The translations under genes were made by a program, and so were the position numbers. DNA of 21,814 nt from Planctomycetaceae bacterium (GTDB lineage Bacteria > Planctomycetota > Planctomycetia > Pirellulales > UBA1268). The stretch's first letter is position 1. Each line of letters starts with the position of its first letter. The notes under the pieces were generated by a model, which was given only the letters and a program-made list of their open reading frames with translations, ran no database searches and was not told the DNA's origin. Shown here piece by piece: positions 1 through 7,885 of the stretch. The stretch spans positions 1-21,814 of the forward strand of contig SIAG01000016.1 in the NCBI GenBank assembly GCA_009691925.1, given 5' to 3'.

Positions 1-2040
1 CTCGCTGGCATCTGCCGGCGGCAGGGACTTCACCGCCGGCGGAGCGCCAGGCAGTGGCAAGGGGGCCCGCTGCCGGCCGACATTGTCGATGTCACGGATC
101 GTGGCTGGGCCGCCGACAGCCCCGAGGCCATCGCAGATGAACGTGTCGATGATGCCATCCCATCCCGCGGGGAGCTTCACGTCCGTAAAGGAGATCGGCT
201 GGGGCGACTGGCCCTCCTCCGGGAACGGCGTGATCGACCCGCTGCCGGTCTTCGTGGCATGGTCGAGCGCTACGCTGACGTGGTACCAGCGGCCCGGCTC
301 GAGGGGCGTCACCACCCGCCACCCGTCGCCGTCGCGGAGGGCGAGCTCGCGCTGTGTGGCCGAGAGATCGAGCGCCGTCGACTCGATCACACCCCGGCCG
401 AGATAAAAGCGGCAGGCCCCGGCCGGCTCCCCGGCGGCGCCCGAGGAGATCGTGCGGAAATCGAAGCAGACGTGGAGCGGCATCCCGGGGGTGGCGGTGA
501 GACGGTCGTGGAACGTGTGACGCACCCCTTCGTTGGGCGCTCCCGTGCCGACGCGCACGCCGCGCGTTCCCTCCGGGTGGACATGCCGCCACGGGCTCTG
601 CGCCTCTCCCAGCACGGTATTCGGCCCGGCGGAGAGCCACGGCGCCGCGTTTGGCCCCTTGCCGATCGCCTGGGCCTCGAGATCGAGGTCGACTCCCCCG
701 GCAAACGTTGCTCCCTCGAGCTCCATCTTCTCGCGCGTCTGCTCGGCCAGCTCCCGATCGAGTGCCGCTAGCGTCTCGGCCTTCTCCCGGTCGAGCCGAG
801 CTGCTTCCTCCGGGGGCAAAAGCGCGGGAAAGTTGGCCGGCCGTTTCTGTTCCTCACCCCCAGGGAAGGCCCAGGTGGTGCTCTGGAGGATGCCGTAGAG
901 GGCGTAGTAGTCGGGGGCGGTGACGGGATCGTATTTGTGATCGTGGCAGCGGGCGCAGCCGAGCGAGAGGCCGAGCACGGAGCGGCCGAGGGAGTCGATG
1001 CAGTCGGCGAAATCGAGGTGTTGGAAATCGGTGTTGGGCGCGTAGCCGTAGCGCTTGCCGACGGCGAGGAAGCCGGTGGCGGTGACGAGATCGGCGTAGT
1101 CGGAAATCGGAGCCTCACGGGCGAGGATGTCGCCGGCGATCTGCCGGGCGAGAAAGGCGTCGTAGGGCATGTCGGCATTGAAGGCCCGGATCACCCAGTC
1201 GCGGTAGCTGCCGGCTTCGCGGACGGGGTAGTCGGCGCCGTCGCCGGCGGTGTCGGCATAGCGGGCGACGTCGAGCCAGTGGCGTCCCCAGCGCTCTCCG
1301 TAGGCACTCGCAGCGAGGAGCCGATCGATGACCCGGTCCCAGGCATCGGGGGCGGTGTCGTCGAGAAAATCGCGGATCTCTGCGGGCGTCGGGGGGAGGC
1401 CGGTGAGGTCGAACGTGACCCGTCGCAGGAGCGTGCGCCGATCGGCCAGCGCTGCCGGCTTCAGGCCGCTCGACTCCAGTTCGGCGACGATGAAGCGGTC
1501 GATGTCGTTGGCCACGCGCCCCGCATCGGAGACGTCCGGCGGGATCGCCGCCACCGGCCTGGAAAAGCTCCACCACGACGCGGCTGCTTCGCGATTCATG
1601 CCGCCAAGGCGGGCTTCAAGGACGCGCGGATCGGCAGCACCAGAGCTGATCCAGGTGGCGAGGTCGGCGATCTCGCCGGGGGTCAGCGCAGGCCCGGCAT
1701 CCTCCGGAGGCATCGCCGAAACCCCGTCGGCCCCCTGCACAGCCCGGAGCAGCAGGCTCGCGTCGCTGTCGCCCGGGACGATCGCCGGCCCGGAGTCGCC
1801 GCCGGTCTGCCAGCCCTGCCGGGAGTCGAGCGCCAGGCCGCCGCTAGTCTTGCCGATGGCGGTCGCGTGGCAGCCCTGGCAGCGGGCGACCAGGAGCGGC
1901 CGGATGCGGTTCTCGAAGAGGTCGTCGTCGGCTGCCGGCGACCGCGTTGTGGCGCCAACGACCAGCGCCAATCCGACGACGATCAGAGCGAACCCCAGTG
2001 GGGATCGCCGGGCCGAGCAGTCGGGCGGAGAGGAGGCCAT
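1..2040 (-). CDS. Planctomycete PSCyt1/PSCyt2 (DUF1549) c-type cytochrome protein, 3' end outside window
   Basis: The frame is open for 680 codons from the ATG at 2040 and runs off the left edge. An N-terminal hydrophobic stretch (residues about 15-35) looks like a signal peptide or anchor. PSCyt1 follows, with a haem-binding C54-x-x-C57-H58 and a downstream methionine in a S-A-M-P-P context. The DUF1549/PSCyt2 domain covers about 175-385 and contains G-E-R-W-G-R-H-W-L-D-V-A-R and a second C362-A-R-C-H366 followed by D-H-K-Y-D-P. After a charged helical stretch (about 405-445) there is a beta-rich, LamG-like insertion (about 470-650). The DUF1553/PSD1 domain normally found at the C terminus should lie outside the window. 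These proteins are planctomycete surface or periplasmic factors of unproven function, often encoded next to sulfatases and glycosidases. An in-frame ATG at 2073 with GGGG just upstream is an alternative start. Confidence 0.9.
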   Translation of the reverse strand, partial: MASSPPDCSARRSPLGFALIVVGLALVVGATTRSPAADDDLFENRIRPLLVARCQGCHATAIGKTSGGLALDSRQGWQTGGDSGPAIVPGDSDASLLLRAVQGADGVSAMPPEDAGPALTPGEIADLATWISSGAADPRVLEARLGGMNREAAASWWSFSRPVAAIPPDVSDAGRVANDIDRFIVAELESSGLKPAALADRRTLLRRVTFDLTGLPPTPAEIRDFLDDTAPDAWDRVIDRLLAASAYGERWGRHWLDVARYADTAGDGADYPVREAGSYRDWVIRAFNADMPYDAFLARQIAGDILAREAPISDYADLVTATGFLAVGKRYGYAPNTDFQHLDFADCIDSLGRSVLGLSLGCARCHDHKYDPVTAPDYYALYGILQSTTWAFPGGEEQKRPANFPALLPPEEAARLDREKAETLAALDRELAEQTREKMELEGATFAGGVDLDLEAQAIGKGPNAAPWLSAGPNTVLGEAQSPWRHVHPEGTRGVRVGTGAPNEGVRHTFHDRLTATPGMPLHVCFDFRTISSGAAGEPAGACRFYLGRGVIESTALDLSATQRELALRDGDGWRVVTPLEPGRWYHVSVALDHATKTGSGSITPFPEEGQSPQPISFTDVKLPAGWDGIIDTFICDGLGAVGGPATIRDIDNVGRQRAPLPLPGAPPAVKSLPPADASE

Positions 2041-2181
2041 GGCACTACGCGTGTGAATGAGGAAAACAGGCATACGCCCCAGAGTCTCACCGTGCCAAGG
2101 ATACCCCGGGGAGGGTGCCGAGACAGCGTCAATTGGGCCAGGCGGCGGCGGCCGCCGTCTGTCGATGGCCCCTGTTTCCCC

Positions 2182-2187
2182 TAGAAT
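2182..2187 (+). promoter_or_regulatory. Candidate -10 (TAGAAT) for the GH2 gene
   Basis: TAGAAT lies about 57 nt upstream of the GH2 start codon in the 203-bp divergent region between the cytochrome gene and the glycosidase. No convincing -35 sits at the right distance, so this is a weak call. I see nothing else recognisable in this intergenic stretch. Confidence 0.25.
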
Positions 2188-2243
2188 CCTCTCTCCGGCA
2201 TGGTGTCTCTGGGAAAGCATTTGGTCGTCTGGGGAAAGCTACC

Positions 2244-4553
2244 ATGGTCCGTCGTCTCTTCGCCTCCCTGCTTGCGCTCGCCAGCCTCCCGCTGGTGGCC
2301 GCTCCTGCGGCCGACTGGAAGCCCGCTGCGGTGCCCCTCATGACCCGATGGGGGAAAGAGGTCACCCCCGACAACGCCTGGCGCGAATACCCCCGACCGC
2401 AGTTGGTGCGAGAGTCGTGGCTCAATCTCAACGGCTTGTGGGAATACGCAATCGTCGATCGGCCCGCCGGCGAGAGCGGCGTGCCAACGGCCGATGGCCC
2501 GCCGCCCCAGGCATGGAATGGAAACATCCTTGTCCCCTTCGCGCCGGAGTCGGCGCTGTCGGGGGTGGGGAGAAGCGTTTCGAAGGAGCAGCTTCTCTGG
2601 TACCGGCGCTCGGTCACCGTGCCCCAGGCGTGGCAGGGGAGGCGGGTCATACTCCGCTTCGACGCTGTCGACTGGCACGCGAGCGTGTGGCTCAACGGGA
2701 CGAAGCTCGGTGATCACAGCGGCGGCTCCGATCCTTTCTCCTTCAACGTCACCAATCAGCTCAAGCCCGGGGCCAATGAGCTCGTCGTCCGCGTCTGGGA
2801 TCCTTCGGATGAGGGCCCGCAGCCGCGCGGCAAACAGAAGCTCAAGCCCGAAGGGATCTGGTACACACCCGTCAGCGGCATCTGGCAGACGGTGTGGATG
2901 GAGCCGGTGCCCGAGCTCGAAATCAGCGGCGTCTTTCCCGTCGCCGACGTGGAGCGAGGTGAGGTGGAGATCACCGTCGAGACCGACGGCCGAGTCGCGG
3001 GCACGCTCCCGCGCCTCCGCGTCACCGCAGGCGCCGGCACGCGGAAGGTTCTTGGCGAGGGGACCATCGGCAAGCCGATCTACGTCACCGTCAAGGAGCC
3101 GCGTCTGTGGACGCCCGACGACCCGCACCTCTATCCCGTCGACGTCGAGCTCGTCGGCGCCGACGGCAAGGTGATCGACCGGGTGGGGAGCTACTTCGCG
3201 CTCCGTTCGATCACGAAGGCGCGCGACGAACAGGGGATCCTGCGGCTGTGCCTGAATGGCAAGCCGCTGTTTCAGATCGGCCCGCTCGATCAGGGCTGGT
3301 GGCCCGACGGCCTCCTCACGCCGCCGAGCGACGCGGCGATGAAGTCCGACCTCGAGGTGCTCAAATCCCTCGGCATGAACATGCTCCGCAAGCACATCAA
3401 GGTGGAGCCGGCCCGCTACTACCACCACTGCGATACCCTCGGCCTGCTCGTCTGGCAGGATCAGCCCAGCGGGATGGGGGCGGGAAGGAGGCAGTTCGTC
3501 CAGCCCGACTGGCCGGAGGACGGCGAGTTCACCGCGGAGGAGAAGGCGCAGTTCCGCACCGAGACCGCTGCGATGATCGATCGGCTCCGGTTCTTCCCGT
3601 CGATCGTCGTCTGGGTGCCGTTCAACGAGGGCTGGGGGCAGCACGACACCAACGAGATCCTCAAGTGGGTGCAGGAACGCGACCCGACGCGGCTGGTCAA
3701 CGGCCCGAGCGGCTGGACCGATCGCGGCTCCGGTGACATGAAGGACATGCACATGTACCCCGGCCCAGGGATGTTTCCAGTCATGCCTGACCGGGTGAGT
3801 GTGCTCGGCGAGTTTGGCGGCTTGGGGCTGCCGGTGAAGGGGCATCTGTGGAGAGACGCCGACAACTGGGGCTACCGCACCTTCCAGAATGAGGCCGATC
3901 TGCGGGCCGCCTACGGCCATCTCATGGAGCGGCTCCACGGGCTCGTCGGCCGGGGGCTCGCAGCGGCGGTCTACACGCAGACGACCGACGTCGAGATCGA
4001 GGTCAACGGCCTGCTGACCTACGATCGCGAGATCCTCAAGCTCGATCCAGAAGAGACGGCCGCCTGGCACCGGATGCTGTTTGAGCCCGCGCCAGTCTTC
4101 CGCGACTTTGTGCCGACGGCCGAAGCCGGCCCGGCGGAGTGGCGCTTTTCGCTCGAGCCACCGCCGCCGACCTGGGACAAGCCGGGCTACGACGACTCTG
4201 GGTGGAAGCGCGGCCCGGGGGGCTTCGGCACCGAGGGCACCCCCGGCACGACGCTCCGCACCGAGTGGAGCACCAAAGAGATCTGGCTGCGGCGGATCGT
4301 GAACCTCGAAAAGCTCCCCGACGGGAAGCTCTTCTTCCGCATCCACCACGATGAAGACGCCGAGATCTTCATCAATGGCGTCCTCGCCGCCACGATCCAG
4401 GGCTTCGTGACGGAGTATGTCGAGGTGCCGATGCTTGCGGCGGGGCGGGCCGCGCTGAAGGAAGGTGAGAATCTCGTCGCCGTCCACTGCCGCCAGACCG
4501 GCGGCGGGCAGTCGATCGATGTCGGGATCGTGGAGCGGGTGCCGGCGCATTGA
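2244..4553 (+). CDS. Secreted glycoside hydrolase family 2 protein (beta-galactosidase/glucuronidase-like)
   Basis: The protein is 769 aa from the ATG at 2244. That start is chosen because it begins an M-V-R-R signal peptide ending near A-A-P-A-A-D-W; the 43 codons upstream in frame look non-coding. A GH2 sugar-binding domain opens the mature protein (W-L-N-L-N-G-L-W-E-Y), followed by an Ig-like domain and a TIM barrel. The expected acid/base glutamate is E462 (V-P-F-N-E-G-W) and the nucleophile is E523 (V-L-G-E-F-G-G). The C-terminal 120 residues form a second galactose-binding-like beta-sandwich (D-E-D-A-E-I-F-I-N-G-V). The family hydrolyses terminal beta-glycosides; substrate cannot be assigned from motifs alone. 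Such secreted hydrolases fit polysaccharide degradation by planctomycetes. The gene converges on vapC with 18 nt between them. Confidence 0.93.
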   Translation: MVRRLFASLLALASLPLVAAPAADWKPAAVPLMTRWGKEVTPDNAWREYPRPQLVRESWLNLNGLWEYAIVDRPAGESGVPTADGPPPQAWNGNILVPFAPESALSGVGRSVSKEQLLWYRRSVTVPQAWQGRRVILRFDAVDWHASVWLNGTKLGDHSGGSDPFSFNVTNQLKPGANELVVRVWDPSDEGPQPRGKQKLKPEGIWYTPVSGIWQTVWMEPVPELEISGVFPVADVERGEVEITVETDGRVAGTLPRLRVTAGAGTRKVLGEGTIGKPIYVTVKEPRLWTPDDPHLYPVDVELVGADGKVIDRVGSYFALRSITKARDEQGILRLCLNGKPLFQIGPLDQGWWPDGLLTPPSDAAMKSDLEVLKSLGMNMLRKHIKVEPARYYHHCDTLGLLVWQDQPSGMGAGRRQFVQPDWPEDGEFTAEEKAQFRTETAAMIDRLRFFPSIVVWVPFNEGWGQHDTNEILKWVQERDPTRLVNGPSGWTDRGSGDMKDMHMYPGPGMFPVMPDRVSVLGEFGGLGLPVKGHLWRDADNWGYRTFQNEADLRAAYGHLMERLHGLVGRGLAAAVYTQTTDVEIEVNGLLTYDREILKLDPEETAAWHRMLFEPAPVFRDFVPTAEAGPAEWRFSLEPPPPTWDKPGYDDSGWKRGPGGFGTEGTPGTTLRTEWSTKEIWLRRIVNLEKLPDGKLFFRIHHDEDAEIFINGVLAATIQGFVTEYVEVPMLAAGRAALKEGENLVAVHCRQTGGGQSIDVGIVERVPAH

Positions 4554-4556
4554 ACA

Positions 4557-4571
4557 GCGCAGAGCCTGTGC
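4557..4571. terminator. Short hairpin between convergent genes
   Basis: GCGCAG and CTGTGC pair around a 3-nt loop, giving 6 bp with one G-T wobble. The hairpin exactly fills the gap between the GH2 and vapC stop codons. It has no T-tract, so it is at best a weak bidirectional terminator. Confidence 0.3.
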
Positions 4572-5015
4572 TCAATCGGCGAGGAAGGCTGCGAGCGATA
4601 GCGGCTTGAGTCCCTGGAAACGGGTGAAGTCGCGATCCTCGGTGAGGAGCGTTGTCGCACCGTGCTCCAGGCAGACCGCCGCGATCTGGGCGTCGAAGAC
4701 GAGGTTGCCGCGGACTTCCGCCCGTTCGATCACCTCCCGAAGGATCCGCAGATACCTGCCCCCTGGGACGAGGACGCGCGCTGAAGGGCTCGCCAGCAGC
4801 GACTCGATCGACGCCAGGGCCTCACCGATCGGTGTCGGAGGCTGAAAGACCCGATCGTGGGAAACGACGCGGAGAAACTCGCCGACGCACTGGATGGGAA
4901 TGGCCCACGCCTCGTGCCCCTCCGCGAGCCGTCGCAGCGCTCGCAGCGCTGCCCGGTGCTGCGGCGTCTCCTCGCGATCGGCGTAGAGAAGGACGTTCGT
5001 GTCGACGGCAATCAT
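4572..5015 (-). CDS. vapC: PIN-domain ribonuclease toxin, VapC type
   Basis: The protein is 147 aa, the usual size for a VapC toxin. PIN-domain acidic residues are in place: D5 (A-V-D-T-N-V-L), E46 (V-G-E-F-L), D108 (V-F-D-A-Q-I-A-A) and D127 (L-L-T-E-D-R-D-F). These coordinate Mg2+ for RNA cleavage in the family. The start ATG overlaps the vapB stop by 4 nt (ATGA), so the two are translationally coupled. A family toxin cleaves tRNA, rRNA or mRNA when its antitoxin is degraded; the RNA target here is unknown. Confidence 0.92.
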   Translation of the reverse strand: MIAVDTNVLLYADREETPQHRAALRALRRLAEGHEAWAIPIQCVGEFLRVVSHDRVFQPPTPIGEALASIESLLASPSARVLVPGGRYLRILREVIERAEVRGNLVFDAQIAAVCLEHGATTLLTEDRDFTRFQGLKPLSLAAFLAD

Positions 5016-5251
5016 CGCCGCCCTTCCATGACATCGATCAGATGGTCACGGTCAGCCACATCGACGGTAGGCGGCGATGATCCTCGGTGGGTCTTCCAGG
5101 CGAGGCGGTAGCGAGGGCCCGTTTCGTCCCGGCCGGCGAGCGCCGCAGCGAGCGCGTGCTCGACAAACGCCGTGAGCGTCGTGCCCTTGTCGGCGGCACG
5201 GCGCTTCGCCTCGGAGAGAAGGGCATCGTCGATGTCGAGAGTGGTTCTCAT
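5012..5251 (-). CDS. vapB: VapB-type antitoxin (ribbon-helix-helix)
   Basis: The protein is 79 aa from the ATG at 5251. The N terminus M-R-T-T-L-D-I-D-D is the classic beta-strand of ribbon-helix-helix antitoxins, followed by two helices (L-L-S-E-A-K-R-R-A-A and T-L-T-A-F-V-E-H-A-L). The C-terminal 40 residues should wrap the toxin. An upstream in-frame start at 5287 would add 12 residues that do not fit the fold and would place the promoter inside the gene, so it was rejected. There is no Shine-Dalgarno sequence, consistent with a leaderless message. It neutralises VapC and probably represses its own promoter through the palindrome over its start codon. Confidence 0.9.
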   Translation of the reverse strand: MRTTLDIDDALLSEAKRRAADKGTTLTAFVEHALAAALAGRDETGPRYRLAWKTHRGSSPPTVDVADRDHLIDVMEGRR

Positions 5252-5269
5252 GCATAAATGTGTATGCAT
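5250..5269. promoter_or_regulatory. Palindromic operator over the vapB -10 and start codon
   Basis: The arms ATGCATA (5250-5256) and TATGCAT (5263-5269) are a perfect 7-bp inverted repeat around 6 nt. The palindrome covers the predicted -10 and the start codon of vapB. Ribbon-helix-helix antitoxins bind such short palindromes to autoregulate. A further half-copy, CATGCA, follows at 5270-5275. Confidence 0.6.
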
Positions 5270-5287
5270 CATGCAGAAGTCTGTCAA
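5259..5287 (-). promoter_or_regulatory. vapBC promoter, consensus -35 with leaderless start
   Basis: Reading the minus strand, a perfect TTGACA (5287-5282) is followed after 17 nt by TACACA (5264-5259). Transcription would begin at about 5252-5251, on the A of the vapB start codon. That explains the missing ribosome binding site. Confidence 0.6.
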
Positions 5288-5309
5288 GCCGGGTCCTCCC
5301 CGGGGCTTG
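5285..5309. repeat. Imperfect inverted repeat between vapB and the PQQ-like gene
   Basis: CAAGCC-GGG (5285-5293) pairs with CCC-GG-GGCTTG (5299-5309), giving 6+3 bp with a 2-nt bulge and a 5-nt loop. It touches the -35 of vapBC. Its function is unclear. Confidence 0.35.
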
Positions 5310-5410
5310 TGAGGAACTGCGGTTTGCCGCGGCCAGGGCCTGGCGGAGTATTCTGTCGGCGGCTGCCATGGATGGTCCGTGAGCGCCTCCCTTGTCCGCC
5401 CGAGGCCATC

Positions 5411-6757
5411 ATGATCCGCCGCCTTGTTCCTTGTCTTCTCGCCGCTTGGCCGAGCTCACTGGTCGTCGCCGTCGCCGTCTTGGTGGGGCTCCCGGGGGCC
5501 GCTGTCCGCGCCGACCAGTGGCCGCAATGGATGGGCCCGCAGCGCGACAACGTCTGGCGTGAGGACGGGATTCTGGAAAAGTTCCCCGCCGGGGGGCCGA
5601 AGGTCGTGTGGCGGGCACCGGTGGCCGGGGGCTATGCCGGGGCGGCCGTCGCGGGGGGCAAAGTGTTTGTCACCGATTTCGTGCCCGGAGGAGAGCTGCC
5701 AGGGGACAACTTCGAGCGGAAGACAGCCGCGGGCACCGAGCGAGTGCTCTGCCTCGACGAGGCGACGGGGAAAGAAATCTGGAAGCATGAGATCCCGGTC
5801 GCCTACACGATCAGCTATCCGGCCGGACCACGCTGCACGCCGACGGTCGACGGCGACCATGTCTACACGCTCGGCGCCGAGGGGAACCTCCTCTGCCTCG
5901 CTGTCGCCGACGGCCGGGTGGTGTGGGTGAAGGACCTGAAGAAGGAGTACGAGACGAAGGCGGCTCTGTGGGGTTGGGCGGGCCATCCGCTCGTCGACGG
6001 CGATCGCTTGTTCGTCATCGCCGGCACCGCCAAGGCCCATGTTGTGGCGCTTGACAAGCTCACCGGTAAGGAGCTGTGGCGCGCCGGCACCGCCCTCGAG
6101 CAGGGCTACTCTCCGCCGTCGATCATCGAGGCGGCTGGCGTGCGGCAGCTGGTGCTCATGAAGCCCGATGGGATGTATGCGGTGTCGCCCGACTCTGGCG
6201 CGATCCTCTGGGAGACTCCTTACAACGCCGACAACGGCTCGATCATCATGGCGCCGGTGAAGGTGGGGGAGCACCTCTACGTCGGCGGCTTCCAAGAGAA
6301 GAACCTGCTGGTCAAACTCGCCGCCGACAAGCCGGGGGTCGAGGTTGTGTGGCGGAACAAGGCCAAGCACGGCATCTCGGCGGTCAACGTCCAGCCGATC
6401 GTCGACGGCACGATGCTCTACGGCTTCCACGAGAAGGGGGATCTGCGCGGGATCGAGATTCCTGGCGGCGCGGTGAAGTGGTCGAGCCCGGGGCCGTTCG
6501 GTGACCGTGCTCCGCCATCAGCGACGGCCTTCATCACCCGCCACGGCAACCGCTACTTCCTGTTCGCCGAAACCGGCGACCTCGTGATCGCCAAGCTCTC
6601 CTCCGCAGGCTATGAGGAGCTCGACCGCACCCATCTCCTCGACACGACGCAGTCGGCGTTCGGCCGCGGGGTGGTGTGGTGCCCTCCGGCGTATGCCGAC
6701 CGGAGTGTTTTCATCCGCAACGACAAGGAACTGATCCGGGTATCGCTGGCCGAGTGA
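5411..6757 (+). CDS. Secreted PQQ-like beta-propeller repeat protein
   Basis: The protein is 448 aa from the ATG at 5411. A signal peptide (residues 1-34, hydrophobic core L-V-V-A-V-A-V-L-V-G-L) ends at A-V-R-A-D. The mature protein opens with W-P-Q-W-M-G-P-Q-R-D-N-V-W and E-K-F-P-A-G-G-P-K-V-V-W-R, a hallmark of the large planctomycete family of this type. Propeller blades recur as D-x-x-T-G-K-E-I-W, D-G-R-V-V-W, K-L-T-G-K-E-L-W, D-S-G-A-I-L-W and G-G-A-V-K-W. The fold is the one used by BamB and by quinoprotein dehydrogenases, but I see no firm evidence that this copy binds PQQ. It is probably an exported, non-enzymatic or cofactor-binding propeller. An in-frame ATG 13 codons upstream exists but would put charged residues before the signal peptide. 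Confidence 0.88.
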   Translation: MIRRLVPCLLAAWPSSLVVAVAVLVGLPGAAVRADQWPQWMGPQRDNVWREDGILEKFPAGGPKVVWRAPVAGGYAGAAVAGGKVFVTDFVPGGELPGDNFERKTAAGTERVLCLDEATGKEIWKHEIPVAYTISYPAGPRCTPTVDGDHVYTLGAEGNLLCLAVADGRVVWVKDLKKEYETKAALWGWAGHPLVDGDRLFVIAGTAKAHVVALDKLTGKELWRAGTALEQGYSPPSIIEAAGVRQLVLMKPDGMYAVSPDSGAILWETPYNADNGSIIMAPVKVGEHLYVGGFQEKNLLVKLAADKPGVEVVWRNKAKHGISAVNVQPIVDGTMLYGFHEKGDLRGIEIPGGAVKWSSPGPFGDRAPPSATAFITRHGNRYFLFAETGDLVIAKLSSAGYEELDRTHLLDTTQSAFGRGVVWCPPAYADRSVFIRNDKELIRVSLAE

Positions 6758-6943
6758 TGTCGGTAAGGTCCCCGCAGCCGGCATGATTGGTGCGACGTCG
6801 GGAAGGGAAACGTGTTTTGGCACGGGAAAGGGCACCGGTGACTTAGCCGAGTGGGTGGCAATTGGCTATCGTAGTGGCGTGCCTCTGCCCTGCCCGGCCA
6901 ACCCTGGCCGGAGCGATCGGCGTTGTCTGGAGTCCGTTCTTCT

Positions 6944-7885
6944 ATGGCTTCTCTTCCCGCGGCGTCGGCCCACTTCGACGTCCCCACGGCTGTGCAGCCG
7001 TACACGATCAACCGGGTCTATTCCGGCACGATCCTTGGCGTTCACCTGCTGGCGCTGCTGGCCTTCGTGCCGCAGTTCTTCTCGTGGATCGGTTTCTGGA
7101 CGATGGTGGTCGGGATCCATGTCTTCGGGCAGGGGATCACGATCGGCTACCACCGCCTCCTCACGCACCGCAGCTTCAAGACCCTCCCCTGGGTCGAACA
7201 TGCCTTCGCCATCCTCGGGATCTGCTGCCTCGAGGATTCGCCCGCCCGCTGGGTGACGGTGCACCGTATCCACCATGTCCATTCCGACAAGCAACCCGAT
7301 CCCCATTCGCCGCTGGTGACGTTTCTCTGGTCGCATTTCGGCTGGCTGATGGTCAACAACCGGGATGCCCATTCGCTCAATGCGATGGCCACCTACTCCA
7401 AGGATATTCTCCGCGATCCGTTCTACATGCGGATCGAGAAAAGCCCCTGGCTGCTGATGTGGATCGGTCTGGCACAGATCCCGGTCTACTTCGTTGCCGG
7501 GGGGGCGATCGGCTGGATCGGCTGGGGCCGCGAGGCGGCCCTGCCGCTGGCGTTGAGCCTCGTGGTGTGGGGTGTGTACGTGCGGATTGTGGCAGTGTGG
7601 CACATCACCTGGTCGGTGAACTCGCTCTCCCACATGTTCGGCTACCGCAACTACGAGACCGGCGAGGCGAGCCGCAACAACTGGTTCGTCGCCCTGCTGA
7701 CCGTTGGCGAGGGCTGGCACAACAACCACCACGAGGATCCCTCGTCGGCGAGTGTCCAGCACCGCTGGTGGGAGATCGACATCAGCTACTACGAGATCCG
7801 CCTCCTCAAGGCGCTCGGGCTGGCATGGGATGTCGTCACGCCCCGGCATGTCCGGCGCCGTGAGGCTGCGGCAAAGTCGGCCTGA
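6944..7885 (+). CDS. Acyl-CoA/fatty-acid desaturase (delta-9 type, membrane di-iron)
   Basis: The protein is 313 aa from the ATG at 6944; an in-frame TTG at 6923 is a weaker start. The three histidine boxes of membrane di-iron desaturases are complete: H70-R-L-L-T-H75, H107-R-I-H-H111 and H259-N-N-H-H263. Hydrophobic segments pair before box 1 (about 26-60) and between boxes 2 and 3 (about 170-215). The enzyme introduces a cis double bond into saturated acyl chains using O2 and an electron donor, and so tunes membrane fluidity. The last 50 bp overlap the 3' end of the convergent gene on the other strand. Confidence 0.94.
   Translation: MASLPAASAHFDVPTAVQPYTINRVYSGTILGVHLLALLAFVPQFFSWIGFWTMVVGIHVFGQGITIGYHRLLTHRSFKTLPWVEHAFAILGICCLEDSPARWVTVHRIHHVHSDKQPDPHSPLVTFLWSHFGWLMVNNRDAHSLNAMATYSKDILRDPFYMRIEKSPWLLMWIGLAQIPVYFVAGGAIGWIGWGREAALPLALSLVVWGVYVRIVAVWHITWSVNSLSHMFGYRNYETGEASRNNWFVALLTVGEGWHNNHHEDPSSASVQHRWWEIDISYYEIRLLKALGLAWDVVTPRHVRRREAAAKSA

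Noticed and set aside
937..2184. 415-codon open frame on the plus strand
   Set aside because: It is antisense to the cytochrome gene, which carries two C-x-x-C-H motifs and DUF1549 signatures.
2181..4550. Open frame of 789 codons on the minus strand
   Set aside because: It is antisense to the GH2 gene, whose product has all family motifs. The antisense product is His/Arg/Asp-rich with no recognisable domain, a common artefact in high-GC DNA.
6862..7863. 333-codon plus-strand frame overlapping the desaturase
   Set aside because: It is a shadow frame; the desaturase frame has all three histidine boxes.
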